Position numbers and translations under genes: made by a program. Shown here one piece after another: positions 16,331 to 24,623 of a DNA stretch of 64,000 nt. Source of the DNA: an uncultured Collinsella sp. GTDB taxonomy: Bacteria > Actinomycetota > Coriobacteriia > Coriobacteriales > Coriobacteriaceae. The stretch's first letter is position 1, and every line of letters begins with the position of its first letter. Location of the stretch: assembly GCA_902496275.1 (NCBI GenBank), contig CABVAC010000006.1, forward strand, positions 20,697 through 84,696, given 5' to 3'. The notes under the pieces were generated by a model. The model was not told where the DNA came from, did not search any database, and saw only the letters and a list, made by a program, of their open reading frames with translations.

Positions 16331-17500
16331 ATGAGCACGTACGCAATTAAGGCTGACAAGTTCTTCTTGCCGGCAGGCCCGCAACTGGGCGGCTATCTTA
16401 TGGTCGAGGATGGCGTTTTTGGCGCCTGGCAGGCCGACGAGCCCTCTTGCGAGATTAAGGACTACACGGGATCGTGGATCGCACCGGGTATGGTCGATAC
16501 TCACATCCATGGCTTCTATAACCACTCGACTACCGATAACGATCCCGAGGGCATTGATATCAGCTCGACCGAGCTCGCCCGTCGCGGTACCACCAGCTGG
16601 CTGCCCACGACGTTCACCGATGGCGTCGAGCAGATCAAGGATGCCTGCGCCGCCATCGCCCAGGCGGACGAGGGTCGCGGCCCCGACTTCTGCGGTGCTC
16701 GCATTCAGGGCATCTATCTGGAGGGCCCCTTCTTTACCATGAAGCACGTGGGCGCGCAGAACCCCGCTTATCTTATCGATCCCTCCGAGGAGGTCTTCGA
16801 TCAGTGGCAGGAGGCTGCGGGCGGTCGCATCGTTAAGAGCGCCATGGCGGCCGAGCGCGACGGTGCCGCTGCTTATGCGGCTGCTCTGAACGCCAAGGGT
16901 GTGGTGACCAGCATCGGTCACTCCGACGCCACCTACGATGAGTGCATCGCCGCCATCAACGCCGGTGCCAGCTGCTTTACGCATACCTATAACGGCCAGC
17001 GCGGGCTGCATCACCGTGAGCCCGGTGTCGTGGGCGCTGCCATGTCCACGCCCGAGACCTACGCCGAGATCATCTGTGACGGTAAGCACGTAAACCCTGC
17101 CGCCATCAAGGCGCTGCTGCAGGCAAAGGGCTGGCAGCACACGGTGCTCATCACCGACTGCCTGGGTTGCGGCGGCATGCCCGAGGGCAGCTACACCAGT
17201 GGTGGCATGGACGTCATCATGAAGGACAACCTGTGCTGGCTCGCCGACGGCAAGAGCATTGCCGGCTCGGTGCTCACGCTTGCCCAGGGCGTCAAGAACA
17301 TCGTCGACTGGGGCATCGCCAGCGCCGATATCGCCATTCGCATGGCAACTGAGGTGCCGGCGCGCTCTGCACACATCGAGGATAAGTGCGGCAGCATCAT
17401 GCCGGGTCGCGACGCCGACTTTGTCGTGTTCGACCATGAGCTCACCCTCGTCGAGACGTATGTTGGCGGCCAGAGCGTCGGCAACGCCTTTACCGAGTAA
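16331..17500 (+). CDS. nagA: N-acetylglucosamine/galactosamine-6-phosphate deacetylase
   Basis: This amidohydrolase removes acetate from the amino-sugar 6-phosphate, yielding the AgaS substrate. The metal motif MVDTHIHGF lies near residue 53, YLEGPFF near residue 132 carries the catalytic-site Glu, GHSDATYDEC near 195 and FTHTYNG near 215 supply His ligands, and ITDCLGCGG near 275 supplies the catalytic Asp. The C-terminus is the usual small beta domain (GSIMPGRDADFVVFD). ATG 16331 follows AAGGAG. Given its neighbours, GalNAc-6-P (AgaA activity) is the likely substrate. A broken copy of its 3' end lies at 20225-20358. Confidence 0.9.
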   Translation: MSTYAIKADKFFLPAGPQLGGYLMVEDGVFGAWQADEPSCEIKDYTGSWIAPGMVDTHIHGFYNHSTTDNDPEGIDISSTELARRGTTSWLPTTFTDGVEQIKDACAAIAQADEGRGPDFCGARIQGIYLEGPFFTMKHVGAQNPAYLIDPSEEVFDQWQEAAGGRIVKSAMAAERDGAAAYAAALNAKGVVTSIGHSDATYDECIAAINAGASCFTHTYNGQRGLHHREPGVVGAAMSTPETYAEIICDGKHVNPAAIKALLQAKGWQHTVLITDCLGCGGMPEGSYTSGGMDVIMKDNLCWLADGKSIAGSVLTLAQGVKNIVDWGIASADIAIRMATEVPARSAHIEDKCGSIMPGRDADFVVFDHELTLVETYVGGQSVGNAFTE

Positions 17501-17504
17501 CGAT

Positions 17505-17544
17505 AGAAAAAGACGGCGGGCCCGAATCTGCTCGGACCCGCCGT
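17505..17544 (-). terminator. Terminator between nagA and the convergent flavodoxin gene
   Basis: ACGGCGGG pairs with CCCGCCGT around 17513-17544. The T-run (TCTTTTTC) is on the minus strand, so it terminates mainly the flavodoxin gene and perhaps also nagA. Confidence 0.75.
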
Positions 17545-17575
17545 ATGGGTTAAACGCTCAAAAGCACCTTTACAG

Positions 17576-18160
17576 TTACAGCTTGTTAGCGATCTTCTTT
17601 GCCGTGCGCTTGACGCCGGCCACCAGACCTCCTGCAGGATGCTCCTTCTCGTAGGCTAGACGCTTCTCGCGCTTGGCATACTCTTCGACGATGATGTCGC
17701 CGTACTCGTCTTCGATTTTGTTGAAGAAATCGACGGCTCCCTTAATCTCTTCGGCAGTTGGGTGCCCCTTCTGGACGCCGCCGGCGAGCTTGAACGGTCC
17801 CCACGTATCAAAGCCGGGGCAGCCGTAGACACCCATAAAGATGGCCTGTCTCATGCGGCAGATGCCATCGATATCCTTGCCGTACCACTTGTTTTTGCCA
17901 CCGTAGGTCATAAGGCCAAACACCTTGTCCTGCGGCTGCAGCACGTTCGTGAGCACGCGCGCCATATCTTTGTCGATCTCGGAGTAATAGATGCCCGTGG
18001 CGACGCCGATCAGATGATATTCGTGCAGGTCGGGGTACTCGTTTTTACCGAGTGACCTCACGTCGAGGGTATCGATTTCGGGGTGCGCCTCGACGATGGC
18101 GTCCACGAGCTTTTTCGTATTGCCGTGGTGGCGTGAGGCATAAAGGATGATGGTTCGCAT
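17576..18160 (-). CDS. Flavodoxin-domain protein
   Basis: The 194-residue protein starts MRTIILYASRHHGNTKKLVDAI, in which the S/T-x-H-x-x-N-T-K segment forms the FMN phosphate loop of flavodoxins. VATGIYYSEIDKDMARVL and MTYGGKNKWYGKD give the later FMN-contact loops. The last 50 residues are basic. It probably passes electrons or acts as an NADPH-quinone-type flavoprotein. The start at 18160 (AAAGG upstream) was chosen; the open frame upstream of it overlaps the divergent epimerase gene and is not real. It is convergent to nagA and not obviously part of sugar use. Confidence 0.85.
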   Translation of the reverse strand: MRTIILYASRHHGNTKKLVDAIVEAHPEIDTLDVRSLGKNEYPDLHEYHLIGVATGIYYSEIDKDMARVLTNVLQPQDKVFGLMTYGGKNKWYGKDIDGICRMRQAIFMGVYGCPGFDTWGPFKLAGGVQKGHPTAEEIKGAVDFFNKIEDEYGDIIVEEYAKREKRLAYEKEHPAGGLVAGVKRTAKKIANKL

Positions 18161-18316
18161 AAGAAGGCCTTTCAGCTGTAATTGCATCAATGTCTGTATG
18201 GTACCCCGTTGCATGGCTGGGAAACCGGACGCATCGATGAACGTGCGGGTTTGTCCTTTGGTCAGGGCCGAGACGGGTTCTTGCGAGCAAAAAGCAGTTG
18301 TTCGAAAGGATGGACA

Positions 18317-19198
18317 ATGGAATACGCTCTCTCCAACGATTCGATTTCTATCAAGGTCTCCACGGCCGGCGGCTCGTTTACCTCGATTGAGGCTGGAGGT
18401 CGCGAGTACTTGTGGCAGGGCGATCCCGCCGTGTGGTCCGGCCAGGCACCGATTTGCTTCCCGATTTGCGGAGGTTTGCGCGATAACAGCGCCATGACGT
18501 TTGCCGGACATCATGTGAAGCTCGCCCGCCACGGCTTTGCGCGCAAGCAGGAGTGGAAGCTGTTGAGCCAAAGCACAAACGAGCTGGCTATGTGCCTGGC
18601 ATCCGAGGATAACGCCGCGCTGCTGAGCGATTATCCGTATCCGTTTAAACTTGTCGCCCGCTATACGCTCGAGGACGCCGCCGTGCGTGTCTCCTATGAG
18701 GTTACCAACGAGGGCACCGAGGACATGCCTTTCTTTATCGGTGGACACCCCGGCTTTAGGTGTCCGCTCGACGAGGGCGAGGCCTATACGGACTACGAGT
18801 TGCGTTTTGAGAAAGACGAGGCTGCGGAGCTCTGCACCGCCGTTCCCTCGACCGGATTGATTGACGTGACCAACCGCTCCAAGAACCCCATGGTGGGAAA
18901 GACGCTGCCTCTGTCACATGAGCTCTTCGATTTTGCGGAGACCATCTTTGACGTGCTCGAGAGCCGTCAGGTCACGCTTTCCAAAAAGGGCGAGGACAAG
19001 GGCGTTCGCCTGAGCTTTGAGGGCTTCCCGTACCTCATTGTGTGGGGCAAGCCCGAGGGTGATTTTGTGGCAGTTGAACCCTGGGGCGGCCTCTCGACCT
19101 GTTCCGATGAGGATGACGTGCTTGAGCACAAGCGCGGCTGCCTTATCGCCAAGCCCAAAGAAACCATCGTGCGCTCGTTCACAATCGAGATTCTGTAA
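18317..19198 (+). CDS. Aldose-1-epimerase family protein (LacX/YphB-type), copy 1
   Basis: The 293-residue protein belongs to the galactose-mutarotase superfamily, in the LacX-like branch that lies beside lac genes in lactococci. WQGDPAVWSGQAPICFPICGG (about 34-54), ARHGFARKQEW with its active-site His (about 72-82), FFIGGHPGF with the second His (about 138-146) and VAVEPWGG with the catalytic Glu (about 253-260) are visible. It probably interconverts anomers of a phosphorylated or free hexose. It precedes lacC copy 1, and the same pair recurs at 48874-50747. Confidence 0.88.
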   Translation: MEYALSNDSISIKVSTAGGSFTSIEAGGREYLWQGDPAVWSGQAPICFPICGGLRDNSAMTFAGHHVKLARHGFARKQEWKLLSQSTNELAMCLASEDNAALLSDYPYPFKLVARYTLEDAAVRVSYEVTNEGTEDMPFFIGGHPGFRCPLDEGEAYTDYELRFEKDEAAELCTAVPSTGLIDVTNRSKNPMVGKTLPLSHELFDFAETIFDVLESRQVTLSKKGEDKGVRLSFEGFPYLIVWGKPEGDFVAVEPWGGLSTCSDEDDVLEHKRGCLIAKPKETIVRSFTIEIL

Positions 19199-19257
19199 TT
19201 CCGTTTTGTCGACTCGTATCGCGAGGCACAAGGAGCCTGCGAGATAAGGAGCTAGAA

Positions 19258-20193
19258 ATGATCCTCACCGTTACGATGAACCCGTCCGTCGATACGCGCT
19301 ATCAGCTCGATGAGCTCATTATCGACGACGTCAACCGCGTGACGCCCGAAAAGACCGCCGGCGGTAAGGGCCTCAACGTGGCCCGCGTCCTGGGCCAGCT
19401 GGGCGACGATGTCGTGGCAACCGGCCTGCTTGGTGGTCATATGGGCGCCTATATGGCCGAGCTCATGGATGCCAACGGCATTAAGAATGATTTTGTGCCC
19501 ATCAAGGGCGAGACTCGCATCTGTCTCAATATCCTTCATGCTGGCAACCAGACCGAGTTGCTCGAGAGCGGCCCGACGATTGCCCCCGAGGAACTCGATG
19601 CCTTTACCGCCAAGTTCGCCGAGCTTGCGAGCAAGGCCGATGTCGTTACCATCTCGGGTTCGCTGCCCCGCGGCGTCGAGGCGGACTACTACGCCAAGAT
19701 CACGGGCATTGCAGAGAACGCCGGCGCCAAGGTGCTGCTCGATACCTCGGGCGCCTCGCTCGAGGCTGCGCTCAAGTCCGAGGTCAAGCCTGAGCTGGTT
19801 AAGCCTAACCTGACCGAAATTAACGGCCTTCTGGGCACGAGCTTTACCACCGACGATGTGGACGAGCTCCGTTCCGCGCTCGCCTCTGACGCCCGCTTCT
19901 CCGATATCCCCTGGGTCGTCGTATCCATGGGCGCTGCCGGCTCAGTTGGCTTCCACAATGGCCGTGCGTTCCGCGCCAAGACCCCCGATATCCCCGCCGT
20001 TAACGCTACGGGCTCTGGCGATTCGACCATTGCCGGCTTCGCACATGCGATTGCTGCCGGAGCCGACGACGAGACGGTGCTGCGTACCGCCAACACCTGC
20101 GGCAAGCTCAATGCCATGGATCCCATGACTGGCCACTTGGTTATGGATCGTTGGGACGAGGTTTACAACGGCGTTGTCGTGACCGAGCTGTAG
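19258..20193 (+). CDS. lacC: Tagatose-6-phosphate kinase / 1-phosphofructokinase family, copy 1
   Basis: This PfkB-family kinase should phosphorylate tagatose-6-P to tagatose-1,6-bisphosphate. The 311 residues start MILTVTMNPSVDTRYQ; GGKGLNVARVLGQLG (about 37-51) is the first PfkB signature, KPNLTEI the central motif, and NATGSGDSTIAGF (about 248-260), with the catalytic Asp, the second signature. 1-phosphofructokinase FruK is the alternative, but the location between AgaS/NagA and lac genes favours LacC. AAGGAG precedes the start. It is highly similar to the copy at 49812. Confidence 0.88.
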   Translation: MILTVTMNPSVDTRYQLDELIIDDVNRVTPEKTAGGKGLNVARVLGQLGDDVVATGLLGGHMGAYMAELMDANGIKNDFVPIKGETRICLNILHAGNQTELLESGPTIAPEELDAFTAKFAELASKADVVTISGSLPRGVEADYYAKITGIAENAGAKVLLDTSGASLEAALKSEVKPELVKPNLTEINGLLGTSFTTDDVDELRSALASDARFSDIPWVVVSMGAAGSVGFHNGRAFRAKTPDIPAVNATGSGDSTIAGFAHAIAAGADDETVLRTANTCGKLNAMDPMTGHLVMDRWDEVYNGVVVTEL

Positions 20194-20224
20194 GAGCTTG
20201 TGCTGCGGCCCCGGCATCGGTTGC

Positions 20225-20358
20225 CAGCTCATGTCGACGACAAGTGCAGTAGCATTATGCCGGGGCGCGACGCCGACACTGTCGTGTTCAATCCCGACCT
20301 TACCCTGGTCGAGACGCATGTGGGTGGCAACAGCGTCGGTAATGCGTTTGCCGAGTAG
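20225..20358 (+). pseudogene. Remnant of the 3' end of a nagA gene
   Basis: About 40 codons ending at TAG 20358 read AHVDDKCSSIMPGRDAD, TVVFNPDLTLVET, HVGGNSVGNAFAE. This aligns without gaps to the last 40 residues of NagA (16331-17500), with about 80 percent identity. There is no start codon or ribosome site, and the upstream part of the gene is absent. It lies between lacC copy 1 and the yhcH-type gene, so a second nagA was probably deleted here. Confidence 0.85.
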
Positions 20359-20390
20359 CCGCCAAAGAAACGATCCGAGAGGGGATTTAG

Positions 20391-20864
20391 ATGATTTACG
20401 GTGCATTGGGCGATATCGAGGAGTACCGCGGAATGCTCAAGGGCCTCGACGTGCTGATCGACTGGCTCGAGGAGAACGATCCGGCGAAGCTCGAGGTCGG
20501 CAGCCATCCGATTCTGGGCGACAAGGTCTTTGCGAACGTCATGGCTCCCACGACGCGTCCCGAAGCCGAGGCTCACTATGAGACGCATCAGCGCTATCAC
20601 GACCTGCAGATCGACGTCGAGGGTCGCGAGGCCTTTAAGGTTGCCACGGGCAGCCTGACGCTGGTTCAGGAGTTTGACGAGAAGGACGACTACGATCTGG
20701 TCGATTCCGACGCCTCGATCGCCGGCGATCTTGCTGACGACAAGTTTGCGCTGTTTGTTGCCGGCGAGCCTCACATGCCCACGCTCGAGTTCCCGGGCGA
20801 TGGCGCGCAGCCGGTCAAGAAGATCTGCTTTAAGCTGCTTGCAGACGCTTACTGGGAGGAGTAA
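20391..20864 (+). CDS. YhcH/YjgK/YiaL-family cupin (sugar anomerase-like)
   Basis: The 157-residue single-domain protein starts MIYGALGDIEEYRG and carries AHYETHQRYHDLQIDVEGRE, the conserved metal-binding His/Asp patch of this family, near residues 66-85. FVAGEPHMP near residue 125 gives another conserved His. Family members (NanQ/YhcH, EbgC) open or epimerise sugar rings, for example sialic acid or lactose-derived sugars. It follows the lacC copy 1 region and could act on amino-sugar or galactose intermediates. AGAGGGG lies upstream. Confidence 0.85.
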   Translation: MIYGALGDIEEYRGMLKGLDVLIDWLEENDPAKLEVGSHPILGDKVFANVMAPTTRPEAEAHYETHQRYHDLQIDVEGREAFKVATGSLTLVQEFDEKDDYDLVDSDASIAGDLADDKFALFVAGEPHMPTLEFPGDGAQPVKKICFKLLADAYWEE

Positions 20865-20924
20865 CGAGCCGCTCGGCTGAGCTGTTCGTTTTGCGAGCGT
20901 TATCCCTTGGAGGAATGCGCTTGG

Positions 20925-20979
20925 GCCCCGCTGATCGCGGTTCCTTTGGGGATTGCGGTTGGCGGGGCTTTCTGTTTTT
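20925..20979 (+). terminator. Terminator after the YhcH-type gene
   Basis: GCCCCGC (20925-20931) pairs with GCGGGGC (20962-20968) across a long loop, followed by TTTCTGTTTTT. Confidence 0.65.
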
Positions 20980-21042
20980 GAGTAGGGGGGTTGAGGCCGT
21001 TACGATACGTGGATTGGCACGCACGCACTCAAAATCGGCAAC

Positions 21043-21065
21043 AAAAAAGCCGCCCGAAGGCGGCT
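21043..21065 (-). terminator. Terminator downstream of tRNA-Thr
   Basis: On the minus strand AGCCGCC, a TTCG loop and GGCGGCT are followed by TTTTT, starting 11 bases after the tRNA 3' end. Confidence 0.85.
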
Positions 21066-21076
21066 ATCTTGTGCAA

Positions 21077-21152
21077 TGGAGCCAGCGACCGGGCTCGAAC
21101 CGGTGACCCCCGCTTTACGAGAGCGGTGCTCTACCAACTGAGCTACGCTGGC
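21077..21152 (-). tRNA. tRNA-Thr (anticodon CGU)
   Basis: The minus strand folds as a 76-nt cloverleaf. The acceptor stem GCCAGCG pairs with CGCTGGC, the D-arm is AGCTCAGTTGGTAGAGC, the anticodon stem CCGCT/AGCGG holds the loop CTCGTAA, the T-arm contains GGTTCGAGCCC, and the 3' end is an encoded TCCA. The anticodon CGU reads ACG, so it carries threonine. Confidence 0.95.
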
Positions 21153-21359
21153 GGCCATGTGGTGACGCAACTGAGGCGTCAACGGCTGTCTATGATACGG
21201 GACATCGCAAATCCGCGCAAGGGTTCTGATGGCTTTTCTCACTTTAAATGCACTAATATTAGAGGCGCGATGTCTGCGGCGTCCATCTGGCGCTTGACCA
21301 GCTGTTGAGTTGGTGGTCGACGTCCCGCTCGTATGGGTCTCAAACAGAATGGGGCAGCC

Positions 21360-21842
21360 ATGGCTCAACCCAAGATCCTTCTCACGCGTATCGATGACCG
21401 TTTCATTTACGGACAAGACGTTGAGCTGTGGAACGAAGCCGTGGGTTCCAACCTTGTCCTAATCGTCAACGATGAGATCGCGGCAGATTCGCGCCAATGG
21501 GCACCCATGAGGGTGGCGGCGCCAGAAGGCGTTTGGACGCGGTTTTTCTCGGTGCAAAGGACCATCGACGTCATTCATACCGCAACGCCTCGCCAATTGA
21601 TTCTGATCATGGTGGCCTCACCCTCCGATGCGCTCGCGCTGGTTAAGGGCGGTGTGCCAATAACCAAGATTAGTATCGGCCATATGCGGGCGGGGGAGGG
21701 CAAGCGCTCTGCAACGCCTGCCGTTGCCGTAGGCGATACAGACATCGCCGCCTTCAAAGAGTTGCAAAAGCTCGGTATAGAGCTAGAAATCCGCTATCTC
21801 CCCAGTTCCGCCCCCGATCCCATCGGCAATCTGTTCAACTGA
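21360..21842 (+). CDS. Orphan EIIB-like protein lacking the phospho-histidine
   Basis: The 160-residue protein aligns over its whole length with the aga EIIB (11569-12051), including GVPITKISIGHMRAGEGKR and the closing FKELQKLGIELEIRYLP. The phospho-site segment, however, reads RIDDRFIYGQ: residue 17 is Tyr where the active EIIB has His, so it cannot accept phosphate in the normal way. No IIA, IIC or IID lies nearby. It may have become a regulatory or binding decoy. ATG 21360 was chosen to match the paralogue; an in-frame ATG at 21333 is possible. Confidence 0.85.
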   Translation: MAQPKILLTRIDDRFIYGQDVELWNEAVGSNLVLIVNDEIAADSRQWAPMRVAAPEGVWTRFFSVQRTIDVIHTATPRQLILIMVASPSDALALVKGGVPITKISIGHMRAGEGKRSATPAVAVGDTDIAAFKELQKLGIELEIRYLPSSAPDPIGNLFN

Positions 21843-21907
21843 TCCCTTGGGGACGGAGGAAAACGGATCATTTTGCCTTCGTAGGGGATCTGTGTGGCGC
21901 TGTCCGC

Positions 21908-22061
21908 CAAAACTATGCCAGTTTTCTGCGATGAATTGCTTATCGCCGAGCATGCCAAATTTGCAGAGAATAAAACCGCAGGTAAACGAGCTGCTAATTT
22001 TTTATAAACCAGCGCGTGGTCGGACATAGTGGGTTCATCGTAGTAATTCGGCATAGTTTTG
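21908..22061. repeat. 154-bp inverted-repeat element, copy 1
   Basis: Terminal arms at 21908-21935 and 22034-22061 are reverse complements at 23 of 28 positions (outer 12 bp perfect, CAAAACTATGCC). The core CCGCAGGTA lies at 21976-21984. Length, arms and core offset match the element at 45879-46032. Flanking sequence (GGAGGAAAACGGATCATT) is also shared. No gene is seen between 21843 and 22167. Confidence 0.85.
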
Positions 22062-22108
22062 TTATGTCACCAATTCGGTGGCATCGAAAAGAAGGATTTA
22101 GGCATGAA

Positions 22109-22142
22109 GCAGCGCCCGTCGGCGGTGTGCCGGCGGGCGCTG
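22109..22142 (-). terminator. Stem-loop downstream of galM
   Basis: GCAGCGCCCG pairs with CGGGCGCTGC; the T-content after the stem is low on both strands, so termination strength is uncertain. Confidence 0.5.
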
Positions 22143-22167
22143 CTGTGCGATATGTTGTGTTATGGGC

Positions 22168-23220
22168 TTAGTGCCTCATAAAGTGGTACTCGATCACATT
22201 ACTGTAGGGATGACCCGGGCCCACAATGCCCTGCGGGAACAGCGGCTGGTGCGGCGTGTCGGGGTACATCTCGGCCTCGAGGGCAAAGCCGGCGCCCCAA
22301 CCATAGTTGGCATCGTCCTTGGCGTGCTCGTCGCCCAGCCAGTTGCCGGTGTAGAGTTGCACGCCCGGGGCGGTGGTGTAGTAGTCCAGCTCACGACCGG
22401 TCCACATCTCCTCGACATGTAGGGCGCGACGCAGGTTGCGGCCGTACTGATAGCCATCGATGCACAGGCAGTGATCGTAGCCACGGGCCTGCTTAATCTG
22501 CGGGTCGTCGGCCTCCATGCCGGGTGCGACGGGGCGCAGCTCGCGAAAGTCAAACGGTGTTCCCTCGACCGGAGCGATTTCGCCGGTGGGGATGTTCTGC
22601 TCGTTAATGGGCAAGTAGTGGGCAGCGTTGGCGATAAAGAAGTGCTCACAGTCCATGCCGGCGTTATGGCCGGCAAGGTTAAAGTACGTGTGGTTGGTCA
22701 TGGACACGTAGGTGGCACGGTCGCTCTCGCAACCATACTCGATACGGAAGACACCGGTGCGTGTAACGGTAAACACGGCCGTAAAGGTGCGGTTGCCGGG
22801 CAGGCCCAGCTCGCCATCCTTAAGCGAGGTGGTCATGCGCACGGCGTTGTGAGTCTCGTCGAGCTCAACGTCCCATACGCGCTTGTGCAGACCATGCTCA
22901 AGATCGCTGTGCAGGTTGTTGACGCCTTCGTTGGCCGGCATGTGCCAGTCCGTGCCGTCGATGGTGATCGTGGCGCCCGCGGTGCGGTTTGCCACGGGGC
23001 CGATGGTCGCGCCAAAGCAGGCGGGGTTGTCAGAGTAATCCTCGAGCTTATCGAAGCCCAGTACCACATCGCGCACGTTGCCGGGAATATCGGGCACATC
23101 GATACCCAGCACGGTGGCGCCATAGTCCATAATGCGAACGCAGATCTCGGGCCCGTTGAGGGTGTAACGATGAACGGAGGTGCCGCACGGCGCGGTGCCG
23201 AAAAGCTCGGAAGTGATCAT
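22168..23220 (-). CDS. galM: Galactose mutarotase (aldose 1-epimerase)
   Basis: GalM converts beta- to alpha-galactose before GalK acts. The 350-residue protein has the family order: GATVLGIDVPD, NRTAGATITIDG, NNLHSDLEHGLHKRVW with an early His (about 97), TNHTYFNLAGH with the catalytic His near residue 170, YDHCLCID, and a C-terminal GFALEAEMYPDTPHQP with the catalytic Glu. ATG 23220 has AGGA upstream; the in-frame start at 23280 lies in the regulatory gap. It is divergent from a LacR-type DeoR regulator, which probably controls it. Confidence 0.93.
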   Translation of the reverse strand: MITSELFGTAPCGTSVHRYTLNGPEICVRIMDYGATVLGIDVPDIPGNVRDVVLGFDKLEDYSDNPACFGATIGPVANRTAGATITIDGTDWHMPANEGVNNLHSDLEHGLHKRVWDVELDETHNAVRMTTSLKDGELGLPGNRTFTAVFTVTRTGVFRIEYGCESDRATYVSMTNHTYFNLAGHNAGMDCEHFFIANAAHYLPINEQNIPTGEIAPVEGTPFDFRELRPVAPGMEADDPQIKQARGYDHCLCIDGYQYGRNLRRALHVEEMWTGRELDYYTTAPGVQLYTGNWLGDEHAKDDANYGWGAGFALEAEMYPDTPHQPLFPQGIVGPGHPYSNVIEYHFMRH

Positions 23221-23426
23221 TTGGTTCCTAACATCGAGGTATTTCGGACAAACTGTAGCGCGAACAGGCGAGATTATCACTACACCCCACTAAAGCAGGG
23301 GGTATTTTTCTCAAAAAAGTGATGATTGGAGCTGTGCTGGCGTTGATTTTTGACGCGCACGAGTCTGATACAATTTGTTCGTTACTGTTTGAATGATATG
23401 TGCGCAAAGAACGGCGAGGATTCATC

Positions 23427-24191
23427 GTGATTAAGGCGGAGCGACAGGATAAGGTTCGTCAGCTGCTCGAGGAACAGGGCACGGTCTCGGTCAAGGAGAT
23501 CTCGGACGCACTGGGCGTCTCGGATATGACGATTCGCCGCGACCTTGAGGAACTTGCGAGCCTGGGCGAGATCGAGCGCGTGCACGGCGGCGCCCGTAGT
23601 GCACAGGGACGTCCCCACGCTATGTTGCGCCATGAGTATTCGCACAGCGAAAAGCGCACTAAGCATGCCGAGGAAAAGATGCAAATCGCGCGCCGCGCTG
23701 TGGAGCTTATCGAGGAAGGCTCGACCATCTTTTTGGGTACGGGCACTACGGTGGAACAGATGGCCTCGATGCTGCCGGCATTTCGCCTGCGCATTGTGAC
23801 CAATTCGCTTTCGGTGTTTAACCTGCTCGAGGCGCGCGAGGACTGCGACCTGTGCCTCGTGGGTGGTATGTACCGTCGCCGCACCGCCGCTTTTGTGGGA
23901 CCAACGGCCGAGGATACCCTGCGTGCACTGGGTATCGACGCTGCGTTTATCGGCGCCAACGGCATTCTGGATGGCGACGTATCTACGTCCAATATGGACG
24001 AGGGCCGTATCCAGCAGCTCGCCTTTAGCAAGGCAGACTCGCGCTACTTGATCGCCGATTCAAGCAAGATCGGCAAGCGCGACTTCTACACCTTCTGCCG
24101 CCTGGACAGCTTGGACGCCGTGGTGTGCGAACCGGGTATCGCCGCCGAGAATCGTGCCGCCATCGAGGAACACACGCAGGTCATCTGCTAG
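23427..24191 (+). CDS. lacR: DeoR-family repressor (LacR-type)
   Basis: The 254-residue protein has an N-terminal DeoR helix-turn-helix (RQLLEEQGTVSVKEISDALGVSDMTIRRDLEELASLGEIERVHGGA), then the ISO-COT effector domain (IFLGTGTTVEQMA, IVTNSL, LCLVGGMYRRRTAAFVGP, AAFIGANGI). Relatives such as streptococcal LacR bind tagatose-6-phosphate and repress lac genes. GTG 23427 is chosen because GAGG lies upstream and the protein then begins like other DeoR proteins. It is divergent from galM. The lacA upstream region has DeoR-type sites it could bind. A copy of its 3' half is found at 28547. Confidence 0.85.
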   Translation: MIKAERQDKVRQLLEEQGTVSVKEISDALGVSDMTIRRDLEELASLGEIERVHGGARSAQGRPHAMLRHEYSHSEKRTKHAEEKMQIARRAVELIEEGSTIFLGTGTTVEQMASMLPAFRLRIVTNSLSVFNLLEAREDCDLCLVGGMYRRRTAAFVGPTAEDTLRALGIDAAFIGANGILDGDVSTSNMDEGRIQQLAFSKADSRYLIADSSKIGKRDFYTFCRLDSLDAVVCEPGIAAENRAAIEEHTQVIC

Positions 24192-24310
24192 CTATCGCTA
24201 CGGGATTGCTAACAGGCGATGCGGGAGGACTTTTACCTCCTGTCATTGTGGGAGCCAGCGCGTCAGCGCTACGCGATATGACGCGCAAATGAGGACTCCA
24301 CTATCAAATC

Positions 24311-24608
24311 GTCTCAACCTGTAACAGGTAGGGGTGAAATTACCAACCAGATGTTACAGATTGAGATTTTTGACTCGACCTATTCCGTTTGTCTCGATCT
24401 GTAACAACTAGGACCGTTAAATTCAGCTAGATGTTACAGATTTAGATTGGGGGTATTGGTCTGCGCATTCATCTCAATCTGTAACATCTAGACGTCCAAA
24501 ACCGGTCCTAGTGTTACCGATTGAGACAATTCGGCGGGGTCTACCTTGTTTGTCTCGATCTGTAACGGTTAGGACTTAAAAACTCGGCTACGTGTTACAG
24601 ATCGAGAC
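24311..24608. repeat. Array of four 57-bp palindromic units
   Basis: Units at 24311-24367, 24391-24447, 24471-24527 and 24552-24608 start 80, 80 and 81 bp apart. Each is a hairpin with outer arms like GTCTCRATCTGTAACA and its complement, and a variable centre near CTAG...CTAG. The array fills the gap between the convergent lacR and gntR genes. Six more units lie at 30421, 35232 and 40241. No CRISPR repeat or spacer logic fits. Confidence 0.92.
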
Positions 24609-24623
24609 AAAAGAAAAAGAACA

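Noticed and set aside
18161..18748. N-terminal extension of the flavodoxin protein
   Set aside because: It overlaps the epimerase gene in antisense; the flavodoxin FMN loop requires a start at 18160.
21077..21152. tRNA-Thr as an integration site
   Set aside because: No integrase gene and no direct repeat of the tRNA 3' end were found nearby.
24311..24608. Possible CRISPR array
   Set aside because: The repeats are full palindromes, differ from each other in the centre, and the 23-24-bp spacers share sequence. No cas gene is present.
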